From NCBI RefSeq assembly GCF_015235415.1, contig NZ_JADGLL010000018.1, forward strand, positions 1 through 59,348: 59,348 nt of DNA, given 5' to 3'. The position numbers were made by a program, and so were the translations under genes. Positions 18,388-26,426 of this stretch are shown here, in pieces. This DNA comes from Microbacterium paludicola. GTDB taxonomy: Bacteria; Actinomycetota; Actinomycetes; Actinomycetales; Microbacteriaceae. The notes below the pieces were generated by a model that had not been told where the DNA came from, ran no database searches, and saw only the letters and a list, made by a program, of their open reading frames with translations. Within the stretch, counting starts at the first letter, position 1; the number at the start of each line of letters is the position of its first letter.

Positions 18388-18561
18388 GGGGCGGGTCGCT
18401 TCGGCTCGCTTCGCTCGCTCAGCAACCGGTGGGGCGGGTCGCTTCGGCTCGCTGGCGTTCGCTCAGCGAGCGGTCGGGCGGGTGGCTTCGGCTCGCTGGC
18501 GCTCGCTCAGCGAGCGGTGGGGCGGGTGGCTTCGGCTCGCTTCGCTCGCTCAGCAACCGGT
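18388..18561. repeat. Four-unit minisatellite, 43-44 bp units
   Basis: Units are 18388-18430, 18431-18474, 18475-18518 and 18519-18561. Each carries GGGCGGGT(C/G)GCTTCGGCTCGCT then CGCTCAGC then an end of AACCGGT or GAGCGGT. Units 1 and 4 share the AACCGGT end, and units 2 and 3 share the GAGCGGT end. The array lies between the convergent proC and FAD monooxygenase genes. It is built from the dispersed GCTCGCTTCGCTCGC repeat and has no unique spacers, so it is not CRISPR. Confidence 0.9.
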
Positions 18562-18567
18562 GGGGAG

Positions 18568-19797
18568 TCAGCGCTGGCGGACGTGCTCCGGGCGCAGTCC
18601 CAGGCCGATCAGGCGCCCGAGCACGTGCCGCGGCAACGGCACCCGGCGCAGGATGCGCAGCGCGAGCGGCAGCCCGGCGCGCGATCCGGGCCCCCGGTCG
18701 AGGTGGGAGAGCATCGGCCGCTGCATCGCGCTCTGGACGAGCTGCACCGCGGCCGCGGGAAACGCGCGCCGGCGCTGCACGCGGGCGAGGGCGGCGGGAG
18801 TCGGGCGGCCACGCCGCAGCAGGGGAGCGAGCAGGTTCGCCGTGGCGATCGCATCCTGGATCGCGAGGTTCACGCCCACGCCGCCGGCGGGTGACATCGC
18901 GTGCGCGGCGTCGCCGATGCACAGCAGCCCGTCGCGGTACCACCGGCGCAGGCGCTCGATCCGCACCGTCAGCAGCTTGACGTCGTTGAGGGTGAGCGCG
19001 GCCATCCGCTCGGCGAGCGTCGGCGTCAGCCGGGCCACCCGCTCGCGCATCCGGTCGAGGGCGTCGGGGGTCGGATCCCACGTGCCCGCCCGGATGATGT
19101 GGGCGACCTGGAAGAAGTCGCCGCGGTCGATCACAACGAGCGCGCCGTCGCCGGCGTGGAACAGCGGCAGCCGCTCGTCCCCGATCCGCGGCAGCCGGAA
19201 CCACAGCACGTCCATCGCGTTGCGGGTGCGCCGCGGCACGAGCCCGGCGGCCCGGCGCACATCGGAGTCGCGGCCGTCGCAGCCGACGACGAGCCGAGCG
19301 CGCACCTCGACCGGGCCGTCCGGGCCCTCGGCCCGCACGCCCGCGACGCGCTCGCCGTCGTGGATCAGCCCGGTCACGCGCGTGCGGCGCAGCAGCCGGT
19401 GCCGCGGCTCGCGGGCGGACGCACTCGCGAGGAGATCCAGGAAATGGTGCTGGGGCATAAACGCGATCGCGTGACGCCGGGTGGGAAGGCGCGAGAAGTC
19501 GGCGAGCACCACATCCTGCCCGCGGTAGCGAAGGCCGACCTGGCTCATGTCCGCGTGCGGAAGGCGCAGGAACTCGTCGAGCAGGCCGAGCTCGGCGAGC
19601 GCGTCCTGGGTCGACGGGTGGATGGTGTCCCCGCGGAAGTCGCGCAGGAAGTCGGCATGCTTCTCGAGCACGATCGTGTCCACGCCGGCGCGGGCGAGCA
19701 GCAGCCCGAGCATGAGCCCGGCCGGGCCGCCGCCCGCGATGACGCAGTCGGCGGTGAGGCGCTCGGGGCGTCGAGTGGTGTCGTCCATGCCTGTCAC
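18568..19797 (-). CDS. FAD-dependent aromatic-ring hydroxylase-type monooxygenase
   Basis: This 409-residue flavoprotein is of the PheA/MHPCH class. It has an N-terminal dinucleotide motif GGGPAGLMLGLLLARAG (about 19-35), an RLVVGCDGRDS motif near 168 and the FAD-ribityl GDAAHAMSPAGGVGVNLAIQD block near 300. These are hallmarks of NAD(P)H-dependent phenol hydroxylases. The GTG at 19797 has a GGGGAG ribosome site 4 bases away. An ATG three codons later (19788) is an alternative that would lie outside the operator. The divergent TetR gene suggests control by an aromatic or antibiotic ligand. The substrate is unknown. Confidence 0.9.
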   Translation of the reverse strand: MTGMDDTTRRPERLTADCVIAGGGPAGLMLGLLLARAGVDTIVLEKHADFLRDFRGDTIHPSTQDALAELGLLDEFLRLPHADMSQVGLRYRGQDVVLADFSRLPTRRHAIAFMPQHHFLDLLASASAREPRHRLLRRTRVTGLIHDGERVAGVRAEGPDGPVEVRARLVVGCDGRDSDVRRAAGLVPRRTRNAMDVLWFRLPRIGDERLPLFHAGDGALVVIDRGDFFQVAHIIRAGTWDPTPDALDRMRERVARLTPTLAERMAALTLNDVKLLTVRIERLRRWYRDGLLCIGDAAHAMSPAGGVGVNLAIQDAIATANLLAPLLRRGRPTPAALARVQRRRAFPAAAVQLVQSAMQRPMLSHLDRGPGSRAGLPLALRILRRVPLPRHVLGRLIGLGLRPEHVRQR

Positions 19798-19818
19798 GAT
19801 GCTCCCCGCCGTGACAGG
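19790..19818. promoter_or_regulatory. Palindromic operator between FAD monooxygenase and TetR
   Basis: CCTGTCACG and CGTGACAGG form a perfect 9-base inverted repeat with an 11-base spacer in the 29-base gap between divergent genes. The left arm covers the first codons of the monooxygenase gene. This is the expected position and shape for a site bound by the adjacent TetR-family protein, which could then repress both genes. Confidence 0.7.
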
Positions 19819-19826
19819 ATGCGAGC

Positions 19827-20393
19827 ATGGTCAATAACCGGGGCAGGCCGGTGGGCGGGTCCGACGCGCGTCAGCGACTCCTGTCGTCCGCGCGGGCGCA
19901 CCTGGAGGCGGGGGATCTCGAGGAGACGAGCACCCGCGCGCTCGCCGCGGAGGCAGGCCTGAGCCACACGCTGGTCAATTACCACTTCGGCGGGCGGGAC
20001 GGGCTCGTCGCCGCGGCCATCGCGCTGCGGATCGCCCCGCACGACGTGATCGCCGCGAGCACCGACGCCCGGGGCGTGCTCGATCTCGACCGCCTCGCCC
20101 GCGGGTTCGTCGAGGTGTGGGAGAGACCGGAGTCTCGCGAGCCGCTCGTCGCGTTCGCGCGGGAGGCCGCATCCGGATCCGCGCGCTCGGCCGTGCTCGT
20201 CGAGTACCTGCAGCACTCGGTGTTCGACGCGCTCGGCGCCGTGATCGGCACCGGGCCGGCGCGGCGCGTGGCCGTGGCGGTCGTCGGGGTCGTGTTCGCC
20301 CGCTACGTGCTGCGGCTTCCGGCCATGACGGCGCTCACCCGCGCCCAGCTGACCGAGCTGATGCGCGGCATGCTTCCGCGGCAGCGCCCCTGA
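19827..20393 (+). CDS. TetR/AcrR-family transcriptional regulator
   Basis: This 188-residue protein has an N-terminal TetR HTH (about residues 14-60): STRALAAEAGLSHTLVNYHFGGRDGL is the recognition region. A helical ligand-binding C-terminus follows. Ribosome site AGGA lies 7 bases before ATG. It is divergent from the FAD monooxygenase, and the shared gap contains a perfect palindrome. It is most simply the local repressor of that gene and itself. Confidence 0.92.
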   Translation: MVNNRGRPVGGSDARQRLLSSARAHLEAGDLEETSTRALAAEAGLSHTLVNYHFGGRDGLVAAAIALRIAPHDVIAASTDARGVLDLDRLARGFVEVWERPESREPLVAFAREAASGSARSAVLVEYLQHSVFDALGAVIGTGPARRVAVAVVGVVFARYVLRLPAMTALTRAQLTELMRGMLPRQRP

Positions 20394-20405
20394 CGCCGCA
20401 GGAGC

Positions 20406-21077
20406 TCAGCGGTCGAGGGCGGCGAAGCGCTCGACGTCGACGTTCGTTCCCGACACGATGATCAGGTCGTGGTTCGTGACGACAGTGTTGGCCTCGGCGT
20501 AGCGGAACGGCTTGCCGGGGCTCTTGATGCCGACGACCGTGACGTTGTACTTGGTGCGCACGCCCGACTCGTTGAGCCCGACGCCCCGCACGAACTTCGG
20601 CGGGTACATCTTCGCCAGCACGAAGTCGTCGTCGAACCGGATGAAGTCGAGCATGCGGCCGCTCACGAGGTGGGCGACGCGCTCGCCGGCCTCGCGCTCG
20701 GGGTAGATCACGTGGTTGGCGCCGACTCGGGCGAGGATCTTCCCGTGCGACTGCGAGACCGCCTTCGCCCAGATCTGCGGCACCTTGAGGTCGACGAGGT
20801 TCGCGGTGATCAGCACCGAGGCCTCGATGCTGGAGCCGACGGCGACCACGGCGACCTGGAAGTCCTGCGCGCCGATCTGCTTGAGCGCCTCGATGTTCCG
20901 GGCATCCGCCTGCACCGTGTGGGTGACGCGCTCCGACCACTTCTGCACGAGGCCGAGGTCCTCGTCGATCGCGAGGACATCGCGCTCGAGACGGTCGAGC
21001 TCGCCGGCGCACGCGGCGCCGAAGCGGCCGAGTCCGATCACGAGGACGGGAGCGTCGCTGCGGATCTGCTCAACCAA
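20406..21077 (-). CDS. TrkA/KtrA-type potassium uptake regulator (RCK)
   Basis: This 223-residue cytoplasmic protein gates a K+ channel by binding nucleotide. The N-terminal RCK_N Rossmann domain has VIGLGRFGAACAGEL (about 13-27), an acidic IDED at the end of beta-2, and an RCK_C domain from about residue 140. The single-RCK layout matches KtrA rather than the tandem E. coli TrkA. Its start overlaps the stop of the TrkH/KtrB-type gene by 8 bases, so subunits are made together. Confidence 0.93.
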   Translation of the reverse strand: MVEQIRSDAPVLVIGLGRFGAACAGELDRLERDVLAIDEDLGLVQKWSERVTHTVQADARNIEALKQIGAQDFQVAVVAVGSSIEASVLITANLVDLKVPQIWAKAVSQSHGKILARVGANHVIYPEREAGERVAHLVSGRMLDFIRFDDDFVLAKMYPPKFVRGVGLNESGVRTKYNVTVVGIKSPGKPFRYAEANTVVTNHDLIIVSGTNVDVERFAALDR

Positions 21078-22509
21078 CGATCGGCCTTTCGACGGGCAGC
21101 GAGTAGAGCTGCGAACGGGAGGATGCCGCGACGGCGGCGGCCAGCGTCACTGTACCAACGCGGCCCATGAAGATCGTCACGGCCATCACGTACACCGCGG
21201 GGTCCGGGAGGTCCTCGGTCAGGCCCGTCGACAGGCCGACGGTCGCGAATCCGGAGATGACGTCGAACAGCACCTTGTCGACGGGCGCCAGCGTGATCTG
21301 GGCGATGACGATCGTCGCCAGCGCGACGATCGTGGCGCCCCAGGCGAGGACCGCGACCGACACGCGCTGCACGTCGCTCGGGATGCGGCGGCCGAACGCC
21401 TCGACGCTCGCGCGGCCGCGCGCCTCCGACCACACGGCCAGGGCGAGGACGGCGAGCGTCGTCACCTTGATGCCGCCCGCCGTCGACGCGGATCCGCCGC
21501 CGACGAACATGAGCATGGAGCCGACGAGCAGCGACGATCCGTTGAGCTCGCCGATGTCGACGACCGAGAACCCGCCGGAGCGGGTCATCGCCGACAGGAA
21601 GAACGCCTGGAAGGTCGTGTCCCACGCATCGCGCGTGCCGAACGTGCCGGGGTTGAGGAACTCGAGGGCGAGGAAGGCGCCGGAGCCGACGAAGAACAGG
21701 ATCACCGTGGTGATCAGCGTGAGCTTCACGTGCAGGTTCCAGCGCCGCGGCGTGAGCAGCTGCTTGGAGAGCGCGTAGATCACGGGGAAGCCGATGCTGC
21801 CGAGGAACACGCTCGCCATCAGCACCGTGAGGAAGTAGTAGTCGTACTGGAAGGCCTCGAGCCCACCCGGGTTGAACGAGAACCCGGTGTTCGTGAACGA
21901 CATCACGGCGTAGAGCGGCGCGAGCCACAGCGACTCGAGCCAGCTGTGGCCGGCGATCACGATCGAGGGATACAGCAGGATCGCGACGGCCGCCTCGATG
22001 ATCACGGTCGACAGCGCCACGATGCGCAGCAGCTGGCCGATCTCGCCGAGGCGCACCGTCTGCGACTCGTTGACCGGGCCGCCGTGGGAGCGGAGCGGAT
22101 TCGTGTCGCCGGCGGCGATCAGCTTCGCGCGCAGGCCGAGCCGGCGCGAGACGACAAGGCCGAGCACCGACGCGAGCGTCAGCGCACCGAGGCCGCCGAT
22201 GTTGGCGGCGAGGAAGATCAGCGCCTCGCCGAAGAACGACCAGTGGGTCGACATGTCCACGGTCGCGAGGCCCGTCACGCACACCGCCGAGACCGCCGTG
22301 AACAGCGCGTCCGCGATCGGCGTGACAGTGCGATCCGCCGACGCGATCGGCAGCGACAGCAGCGCGGTGAAGATGAGGATCAGCGAGATGAAGACGAGGA
22401 TCGCGAACCGTGCGGGCGACGAGGTCGTCAGGTCGCGGAAGAAGTCGCCAAGGGCGTCGCCTATGCGGTTCCATGCCGCGCGGGGCACGGACGACGCGGT
22501 CGGCGTCAT
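21070..22509 (-). CDS. TrkH/KtrB-type potassium transporter, pore subunit
   Basis: This 479-residue membrane protein has repeated M-P-M units. Selectivity-filter-like stretches TAVSAVCVTGLATVDMS, SFTNTGFSF and SAMTRSGGFS are visible, plus a fourth GFATVGLSTGL near residue 417. The start at 22509 is chosen because a GGGGGAG ribosome site lies 2-8 bases upstream. An upstream ATG (22569) would add 20 polar residues. With the RCK gene it forms a K+ uptake operon. Confidence 0.93.
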   Translation of the reverse strand: MTPTASSVPRAAWNRIGDALGDFFRDLTTSSPARFAILVFISLILIFTALLSLPIASADRTVTPIADALFTAVSAVCVTGLATVDMSTHWSFFGEALIFLAANIGGLGALTLASVLGLVVSRRLGLRAKLIAAGDTNPLRSHGGPVNESQTVRLGEIGQLLRIVALSTVIIEAAVAILLYPSIVIAGHSWLESLWLAPLYAVMSFTNTGFSFNPGGLEAFQYDYYFLTVLMASVFLGSIGFPVIYALSKQLLTPRRWNLHVKLTLITTVILFFVGSGAFLALEFLNPGTFGTRDAWDTTFQAFFLSAMTRSGGFSVVDIGELNGSSLLVGSMLMFVGGGSASTAGGIKVTTLAVLALAVWSEARGRASVEAFGRRIPSDVQRVSVAVLAWGATIVALATIVIAQITLAPVDKVLFDVISGFATVGLSTGLTEDLPDPAVYVMAVTIFMGRVGTVTLAAAVAASSRSQLYSLPVERPIVG

Positions 22510-22603
22510 CGCTCCCCCTTCTGCGATCCGAGATACGTCGCGGCGGGCATGAACCCGGGCCCGTGACATGGTACTCCGCCGGGCGCCCGGCTACCCTGTC
22601 CCC

Positions 22604-23014
22604 ATGGCGGACATCTTCGACGTGATCGCGGACGGCACGAGGCGCGAGATCCTGCAGCTGCTGTTGCGGCGAGCGTCGGAGGCGGACACCGGAACGAGCG
22701 TCTCGCAGATCGTCGCCGCGCTCGGCGTGAGCCAGCCGACCGTCTCGAAGCACCTGAAGGTGCTGCGCGAGGCGGGGCTCGTCTCGGTGCGCGAGGAGGG
22801 CCAGCACCGCTACTACAGCCTGTCGCCCGAGCCGCTCGAGCAGGTCGACGACTGGCTCGTCCCCTTCTTCGTGGCCGAGGGCGATTTCGAGGAGATCGCC
22901 GAGCTCGGTGCGACCCTGCCCGAGCCCGCCGCACGCGCCGCCGATGCCGTCGGGCGCGCCGCCGCCTCGGCGAAGAACGTCGTGCAGTCGGCCCTCAAGC
23001 GCCTCGGGGCATAG
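22604..23014 (+). CDS. ArsR-family winged-helix regulator
   Basis: This 136-residue protein has an N-terminal winged helix: IADGTRREILQLLL, then the recognition helix VSQPTVSKHLKVLREAGLV (about residues 41-60) and the wing GQHRYYSLSP. No metal-binding cysteines are visible, so it is not a classical metal sensor. The C-terminal Ala-rich helix is unusual. It is divergent from the K+ uptake operon (94-base gap) and may control it; a relation to the decayed ABC transporter genes downstream is also possible. Confidence 0.88.
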   Translation: MADIFDVIADGTRREILQLLLRRASEADTGTSVSQIVAALGVSQPTVSKHLKVLREAGLVSVREEGQHRYYSLSPEPLEQVDDWLVPFFVAEGDFEEIAELGATLPEPAARAADAVGRAAASAKNVVQSALKRLGA

Positions 23015-23081
23015 ACGCCGCTCCGCGTATTCCGCGAGAGCACGCCGCCGTGCGGCGACGTGCTCTCGGCTCGGAGCAGGA

Positions 23082-23384
23082 TCAGCGGCGGCCCGCCTTC
23101 GCCGCGAACAGCCAGGCGCCCGCCGCGACGGCGACCGCGAGGATCGCGAGGCACCATCCGACGGCCCACGCGGGATCCGATCCCGCATCTCCGCCGGTGA
23201 GCAGGGCCCGCAGCGTGTCGACCACCGGGGTGAGCGGCTGGTGCGCCGCGATCGGCTCGAGCCAGTCGGGCATGCTCTCGACGGGGACGAACGCGCTCGA
23301 CACGTAGGGCAGGAACAGCAGGATGAACCCGTACATGCTCGCCGCGTCGGGGCTGCCGGATGCGAGGCCGATCGCGGCGGCGCG
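23082..23384 (-). pseudogene. ABC-2 type (DrrB-like) permease, C-terminal remnant
   Basis: The last 100 or so residues of an ABC-2 permease are intact in this frame. From IGLASGSPDAASM through SSAFVPVESMPDWLEPIAAHQPL and TPVVDTLRALLTGG they match the conserved drug-exporter permease C-terminus, ending in a last helix and a normal stop. Homology stops abruptly at about 23381-23385. The frame upstream encodes only shadow sequence of a LuxR fragment on the other strand. The N-terminal half and the partner ATPase are missing, so this is a deletion remnant. Confidence 0.75.
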
Positions 23385-23675
23385 AACCCGCTGAGCGAAC
23401 GGGAGCGGCAGATCCTGCGCGAGTGTCTCGACGGGCGTCCCGTCGCGGCGGTCGCGGCGAGCGTGCACCTGTCGCCGGGGACGGTGCGCAACTACCTCAG
23501 TGTGACGATCGCGAAGACGGGCACCGCTACCCGGGTCGAGGCCGCCCGGGCCGCGCAGCGCAACGGCTGGCTGTTGCCGGATCGCCGCGGGATCACGCGG
23601 TTTTCCGTGGCGCCAGTCACATGGGTACCACTGGCCACTCGGGTTTACATCCGACCCGCGCAACCCCTACAGTGA
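23382..23675 (+). pseudogene. LuxR-family response regulator, C-terminal HTH remnant
   Basis: From about 23385 the plus strand encodes NPLSERERQILRECLDGR then AAVAASVHLSPGTVRNYLS and a late EAARAAQRNGWLL. This is the HTH and tail of a DesR-type regulator. The receiver domain is missing: the frame upstream of 23385 reads through the permease remnant on the other strand. The normal end GWL is followed by about 30 unrelated codons before a stop at 23675, so the stop is also lost. Such regulators often accompany drug-ABC transporters and a DesK-type kinase. Confidence 0.72.
23644..23673 (+). promoter_or_regulatory. Sigma-70-type promoter of HTH gene
   Basis: TTTACA (23644-23649) and TACAGT (23668-23673) are separated by 18 bases. 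Transcription would start near 23680 and give a short leader with a GAGGGAGG ribosome site (23691-23698) before the GTG at 23703. Confidence 0.65.
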
Positions 23676-23702
23676 AGCGAATAGTGGGAAGAGGGAGGCC
23701 CA

Positions 23703-23894
23703 GTGCCTGAGATGCCGGACGTGCGGTTTCTGACCGTCGCAGAGGTCGCCGAGATCATGCGCGTGTCCAAGATGACCGTGTACCGCCTCGTCCACTCGGG
23801 CGAGCTCCCCGCCGTGCGCTTCGGACGCAGCTACCGCGTCCCCGAGTCGGCGGTCACCGCCGCGCTGCAGCGCCCGATCGCCGACGTCGGCTGA
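23703..23894 (+). CDS. Excisionase-type helix-turn-helix protein
   Basis: This 63-residue MerR-like HTH (HTH_17) has LTVAEVAEIMRVSKMTVYRLV followed by a wing with FGRSYRVPESAV. The length and position next to a bS22 gene match the small HTH protein that follows proC in mycobacteria, as I recall. It is therefore likely a conserved actinobacterial regulator and not a phage excisionase. GTG at 23703 is preferred by the ribosome site; an ATG at 23712 is possible. It is also distantly like BldC. Confidence 0.85.
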   Translation: MPEMPDVRFLTVAEVAEIMRVSKMTVYRLVHSGELPAVRFGRSYRVPESAVTAALQRPIADVG

Positions 23895-24014
23895 CAGGCG
23901 CCCGCAAGGGACAGGCGCCGCATAGAGTAGACTGTCCCGAAGGCACGCTTCCGCCGTGCCCGATCCCGGACGCCGCAGGCTCGGCGTCCAACCCCCTGAC
24001 ATCGTGAGGTTTCC

Positions 24015-24113
24015 ATGGGTTCTGTCATCAAGAAGCGCCGCAAGCGCATGGCGAAGAAGAAGCACCGCAAGCTGCTTCGCAAGACTCGCCACCAGCGCCG
24101 CAACAAGAAGTAA
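24015..24113 (+). CDS. Small-subunit ribosomal protein bS22 (AURKAIP1/COX24-like)
   Basis: This 32-residue, extremely basic peptide reads [14 protein letters not shown] followed by [16 protein letters not shown]. It is nearly identical to the 33-residue mycobacterial protein seen bound to the 30S subunit (bS22). A GTGAGGT ribosome site lies 5 bases before ATG. The 120-base gap upstream holds an inverted GGGACAG/CTGTCCC pair (23908-23914, 23932-23938) around a TAGAGT -10-like element. A strong intrinsic terminator follows. The gene is easily missed because of its size. Confidence 0.92.
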   Translation: MGSVIKKRRKRMAKKKHRKLLRKTRHQRRNKK

Positions 24114-24129
24114 GCGGCTGCAACCACTG

Positions 24130-24159
24130 ACGCCGGTCCCGTTCTCGGGCCGGCGTTTC
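24130..24159 (+). terminator. Intrinsic terminator after bS22 gene
   Basis: ACGCCGG-t-CCCG pairs with CGGG-CCGGCGT around TTCT and is followed by TTTCT. This is one of the few hairpins in the window with a T-rich tail. Confidence 0.8.
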
Positions 24160-24172
24160 TGGTTCCCGGGGG

Positions 24173-25300
24173 TCAGCCAGTGGCGGATAGCAGCAGCGTG
24201 ACCTCGAAGCCGTCGGCCCGGTTCGCCGCCCGCACCTCGCCGCCGTGCGCGTGCGCGATGCCGCGGACGATCGCGAGCCCGAAGCCGGCGCCGTCGCTGC
24301 CGCGCGAGTGCGAACCGCGCCAGCCCACCTCGAAGATCCGCTCGAGGTCCGCCTCCGCGACCCCGTCGCCGCGGTCGCGGACGGTCACGGCGATCCGTCC
24401 GTCCTCGGTCGGTGTCGCCGAGACCGTGACCTCGCTGTCGCGGGGCGCGTGCCGCACCGCGTTGGCGAGCAGGTTGCCGATCGCCCTCCCGAGCTCCGCG
24501 GGGTCGGCCCAGAGCATGTGAGAGGCCGGGCAATCCGGCACCAGGCGGACCTCCCGGGGCCCCGCCTGCGGCATCACATCGGCGACCGCGTCGGAGATCA
24601 CGTCGAGCAGATCGATGCGCTCGCGGCGAAGCTCCAGGCCGCCGGTCTCGATGCGCGACAGCTGCAGGAGATCGTCCACCATGCGCGCGATCGCATCCGT
24701 CTTCGCCCGGATCAGCCGGCCCGCCGCCTCCGGATCGTCCGACATCCCGTCCTCGAGCGACTCGGCGGTCGCCCGGATCGCCGTGAGCGGCGTGCGGAGG
24801 TCGTGCGAGACCCCGGCGAGGAACGTCCGGCGGGCGGCATCCAGCCGGGCGATCTCGGCGCGTGCCTCCGAGAGCCGCTCGGACGCCTCGGCCAGCTGCG
24901 CGGAGACCTGCTCGAACTCGCGCCATCCCGAGCGGGCGGTCACGACGGCGCCGCCTCCCACCTCGCGCGCGGACGAGACGAGGGCCGCGGTCGCCGCACG
25001 GGCGGTGCGGCGGGTGATGAACAACCCGACGGCGAGGCTGAGCGTCGCGGAGACGCCGACCACCCACACGAACACCGCGAGGTCGTGCGGGGACACGAAC
25101 ATCTGGCCCATCACGGCGGAGGTCGACACCACCATCGCGGCGACCGCGCCGAGCAGCACGATGGCGAACTGCGACGAGATGGGGCCGCGCCGGTTGGCGC
25201 GCAGCGCGAGCAACGTGAGCAGGACGACGCCCGCCGTGCAGGCCGCGGCCGTGGCGACGATGAGCAGCACGTCGGCCACGCCGAGCATCATCAGGTCCAT
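24173..25300 (-). CDS. HisKA-type sensor histidine kinase
   Basis: This 375-residue kinase has membrane helices near 8-34, 44-66 and 72-96, with only short loops outside, so it senses within or near the membrane. HisKA has phosphoacceptor His166 (AGVSHDLRTPLTAIRA). N, G1 and G2 boxes follow: NLLANAVRHAP, DRGDGVAEADL and GFGLAIVRGIAHAHGG. Its ATG (25300) overlaps the regulator's stop by 10 bases. Signal unknown. Confidence 0.93.
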   Translation of the reverse strand: MDLMMLGVADVLLIVATAAACTAGVVLLTLLALRANRRGPISSQFAIVLLGAVAAMVVSTSAVMGQMFVSPHDLAVFVWVVGVSATLSLAVGLFITRRTARAATAALVSSAREVGGGAVVTARSGWREFEQVSAQLAEASERLSEARAEIARLDAARRTFLAGVSHDLRTPLTAIRATAESLEDGMSDDPEAAGRLIRAKTDAIARMVDDLLQLSRIETGGLELRRERIDLLDVISDAVADVMPQAGPREVRLVPDCPASHMLWADPAELGRAIGNLLANAVRHAPRDSEVTVSATPTEDGRIAVTVRDRGDGVAEADLERIFEVGWRGSHSRGSDGAGFGLAIVRGIAHAHGGEVRAANRADGFEVTLLLSATG

Positions 25301-25995
25301 GCGCCGGCGTCCCCGTCCGGTGTGAAGCGGTATCCGCGTCCCCATTCCGTCCGCAGATAGACGGGGATGGCCGGATCCGGCTCGATCTTCTCGCGCAGCC
25401 GCCGCACGTGGACGGTGACCGTCGACGCGTCGCTTCCCGCCCAGCCCCACACCTCGCGCAGGAGCGCGTCCCGCGGGATCAGCTCGCCGGCGTGCCGGGC
25501 GAGGTGCAGAAGCAGGTCGTACTCGCGCGTCGTCATGCCGACCTCGCGGCCGTCCACCCAGGCGCGGCGCCGCGCCGGATCGATGCGGAACCGTCCGGCG
25601 GAGATGACGGCGACCGGATCCGCGGCCCGCCGCCGCCGCAGCAGCGCGGCAACGCGCAGCTGAAGCTCGCGCATCGAGAACGGCTTGGCGAGGTAGTCGT
25701 CCGCGCCGTGCTCGAGCCCGGCGATGCGGTCCTCCACGGTGCCGAGCGCGGTGAGCATGAGGACCGGGGCGTCGGACGCCGCGCGCACCTGCCGGCACAG
25801 CTCGTCGCCGCTCACGCCGGGAAGCATGCGGTCGAGCACCACGAGGTCGGGGATCTCTCGGCCGAGCGCCGCCGCGGCGGTCGCGCCGTCACCGTGAAGC
25901 TCGACGGCGTAGCCGGCGGAGCGGAGGTACTCGCCGATCACGGTGCGCACGGTGTGATCGTCCTCGACGACCATCACGCGAGGCGCACCGTCCAT
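25291..25995 (-). CDS. OmpR-family response regulator
   Basis: This 234-residue regulator has a receiver domain with acidic Glu11-Asp12-Asp13 and phosphoacceptor Asp55 (VVLDRMLPG), then a winged-helix domain ending in TVTVHVRRLREKIEPDP and WGRGYRFTPDG. The start at 25995 (MDGAPRVMVVEDD) is chosen since upstream codons do not belong to the domain. It is divergent from the lipoprotein-molybdoenzyme operon across a 131-base gap, so that operon is a candidate target. Confidence 0.93.
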   Translation of the reverse strand: MDGAPRVMVVEDDHTVRTVIGEYLRSAGYAVELHGDGATAAAALGREIPDLVVLDRMLPGVSGDELCRQVRAASDAPVLMLTALGTVEDRIAGLEHGADDYLAKPFSMRELQLRVAALLRRRRAADPVAVISAGRFRIDPARRRAWVDGREVGMTTREYDLLLHLARHAGELIPRDALLREVWGWAGSDASTVTVHVRRLREKIEPDPAIPVYLRTEWGRGYRFTPDGDAGAWT

Positions 25996-26126
25996 GTCCC
26001 GACGATAGCCAGCGCCGCCGCCCGCGCGGACTTCCTTACGGTTCCGAAAGCACTCGCGGGAGGCGACGTCGGCTCTGGTTGCCTCGAATCGTCGCGAATC
26101 CCGCGGCCCGAGCACTGGAGAAGCCG

Positions 26127-26426
26127 ATGCGAAAGTCAACGCCCGCCGTCACCGCCCTCGCCGCCCTCGCGCTGCTGCTCGCCGGCTGCGCCGGCGCCGC
26201 ACCGTCGGACGACATGGAGGAGCCGATGCCCTCGTGCTCGCCGAGCGAGATGATGTCCGAGACGGAAGAGCCGATGGACGAGTCGATGAGCGAGGAGCCG
26301 ATGGGCGGCGAATCGATGGATGACGAGTCGATGGATGACGAGTCGATGGATGACGACTCGATGACCGAGGAGCCGATGGACGACGAGGCGATGAAGGACG
26401 ACTGCGAGGATGACACCTCCCGCTGA
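26127..26426 (+). CDS. Met/Asp/Glu-rich pentapeptide-repeat lipoprotein
   Basis: This 99-residue lipoprotein has a signal peptide ending in a LLAGC lipobox (Cys about residue 24). The mature part is a run of nine five-residue units with Met second, such as SMDDE, SMSEE and PMDDE. It resembles MXKDX pentapeptide-repeat proteins. The chain is strongly acidic and Met-rich, and might bind soft or oxidised metal ions, which is inference. GGAG lies 6 bases before ATG. It overlaps the molybdoenzyme gene by 17 bases. Confidence 0.85.
   Translation: MRKSTPAVTALAALALLLAGCAGAAPSDDMEEPMPSCSPSEMMSETEEPMDESMSEEPMGGESMDDESMDDESMDDDSMTEEPMDDEAMKDDCEDDTSR

Noticed and set aside
18388..18561. CRISPR array
   Set aside because: The units are contiguous and there are no unique spacers between them, and no cas genes are present. 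It is a minisatellite.
23703..23894. Phage excisionase marking a prophage or att site
   Set aside because: No integrase, phage gene or tRNA is nearby. The position next to bS22 fits a conserved chromosomal HTH gene.
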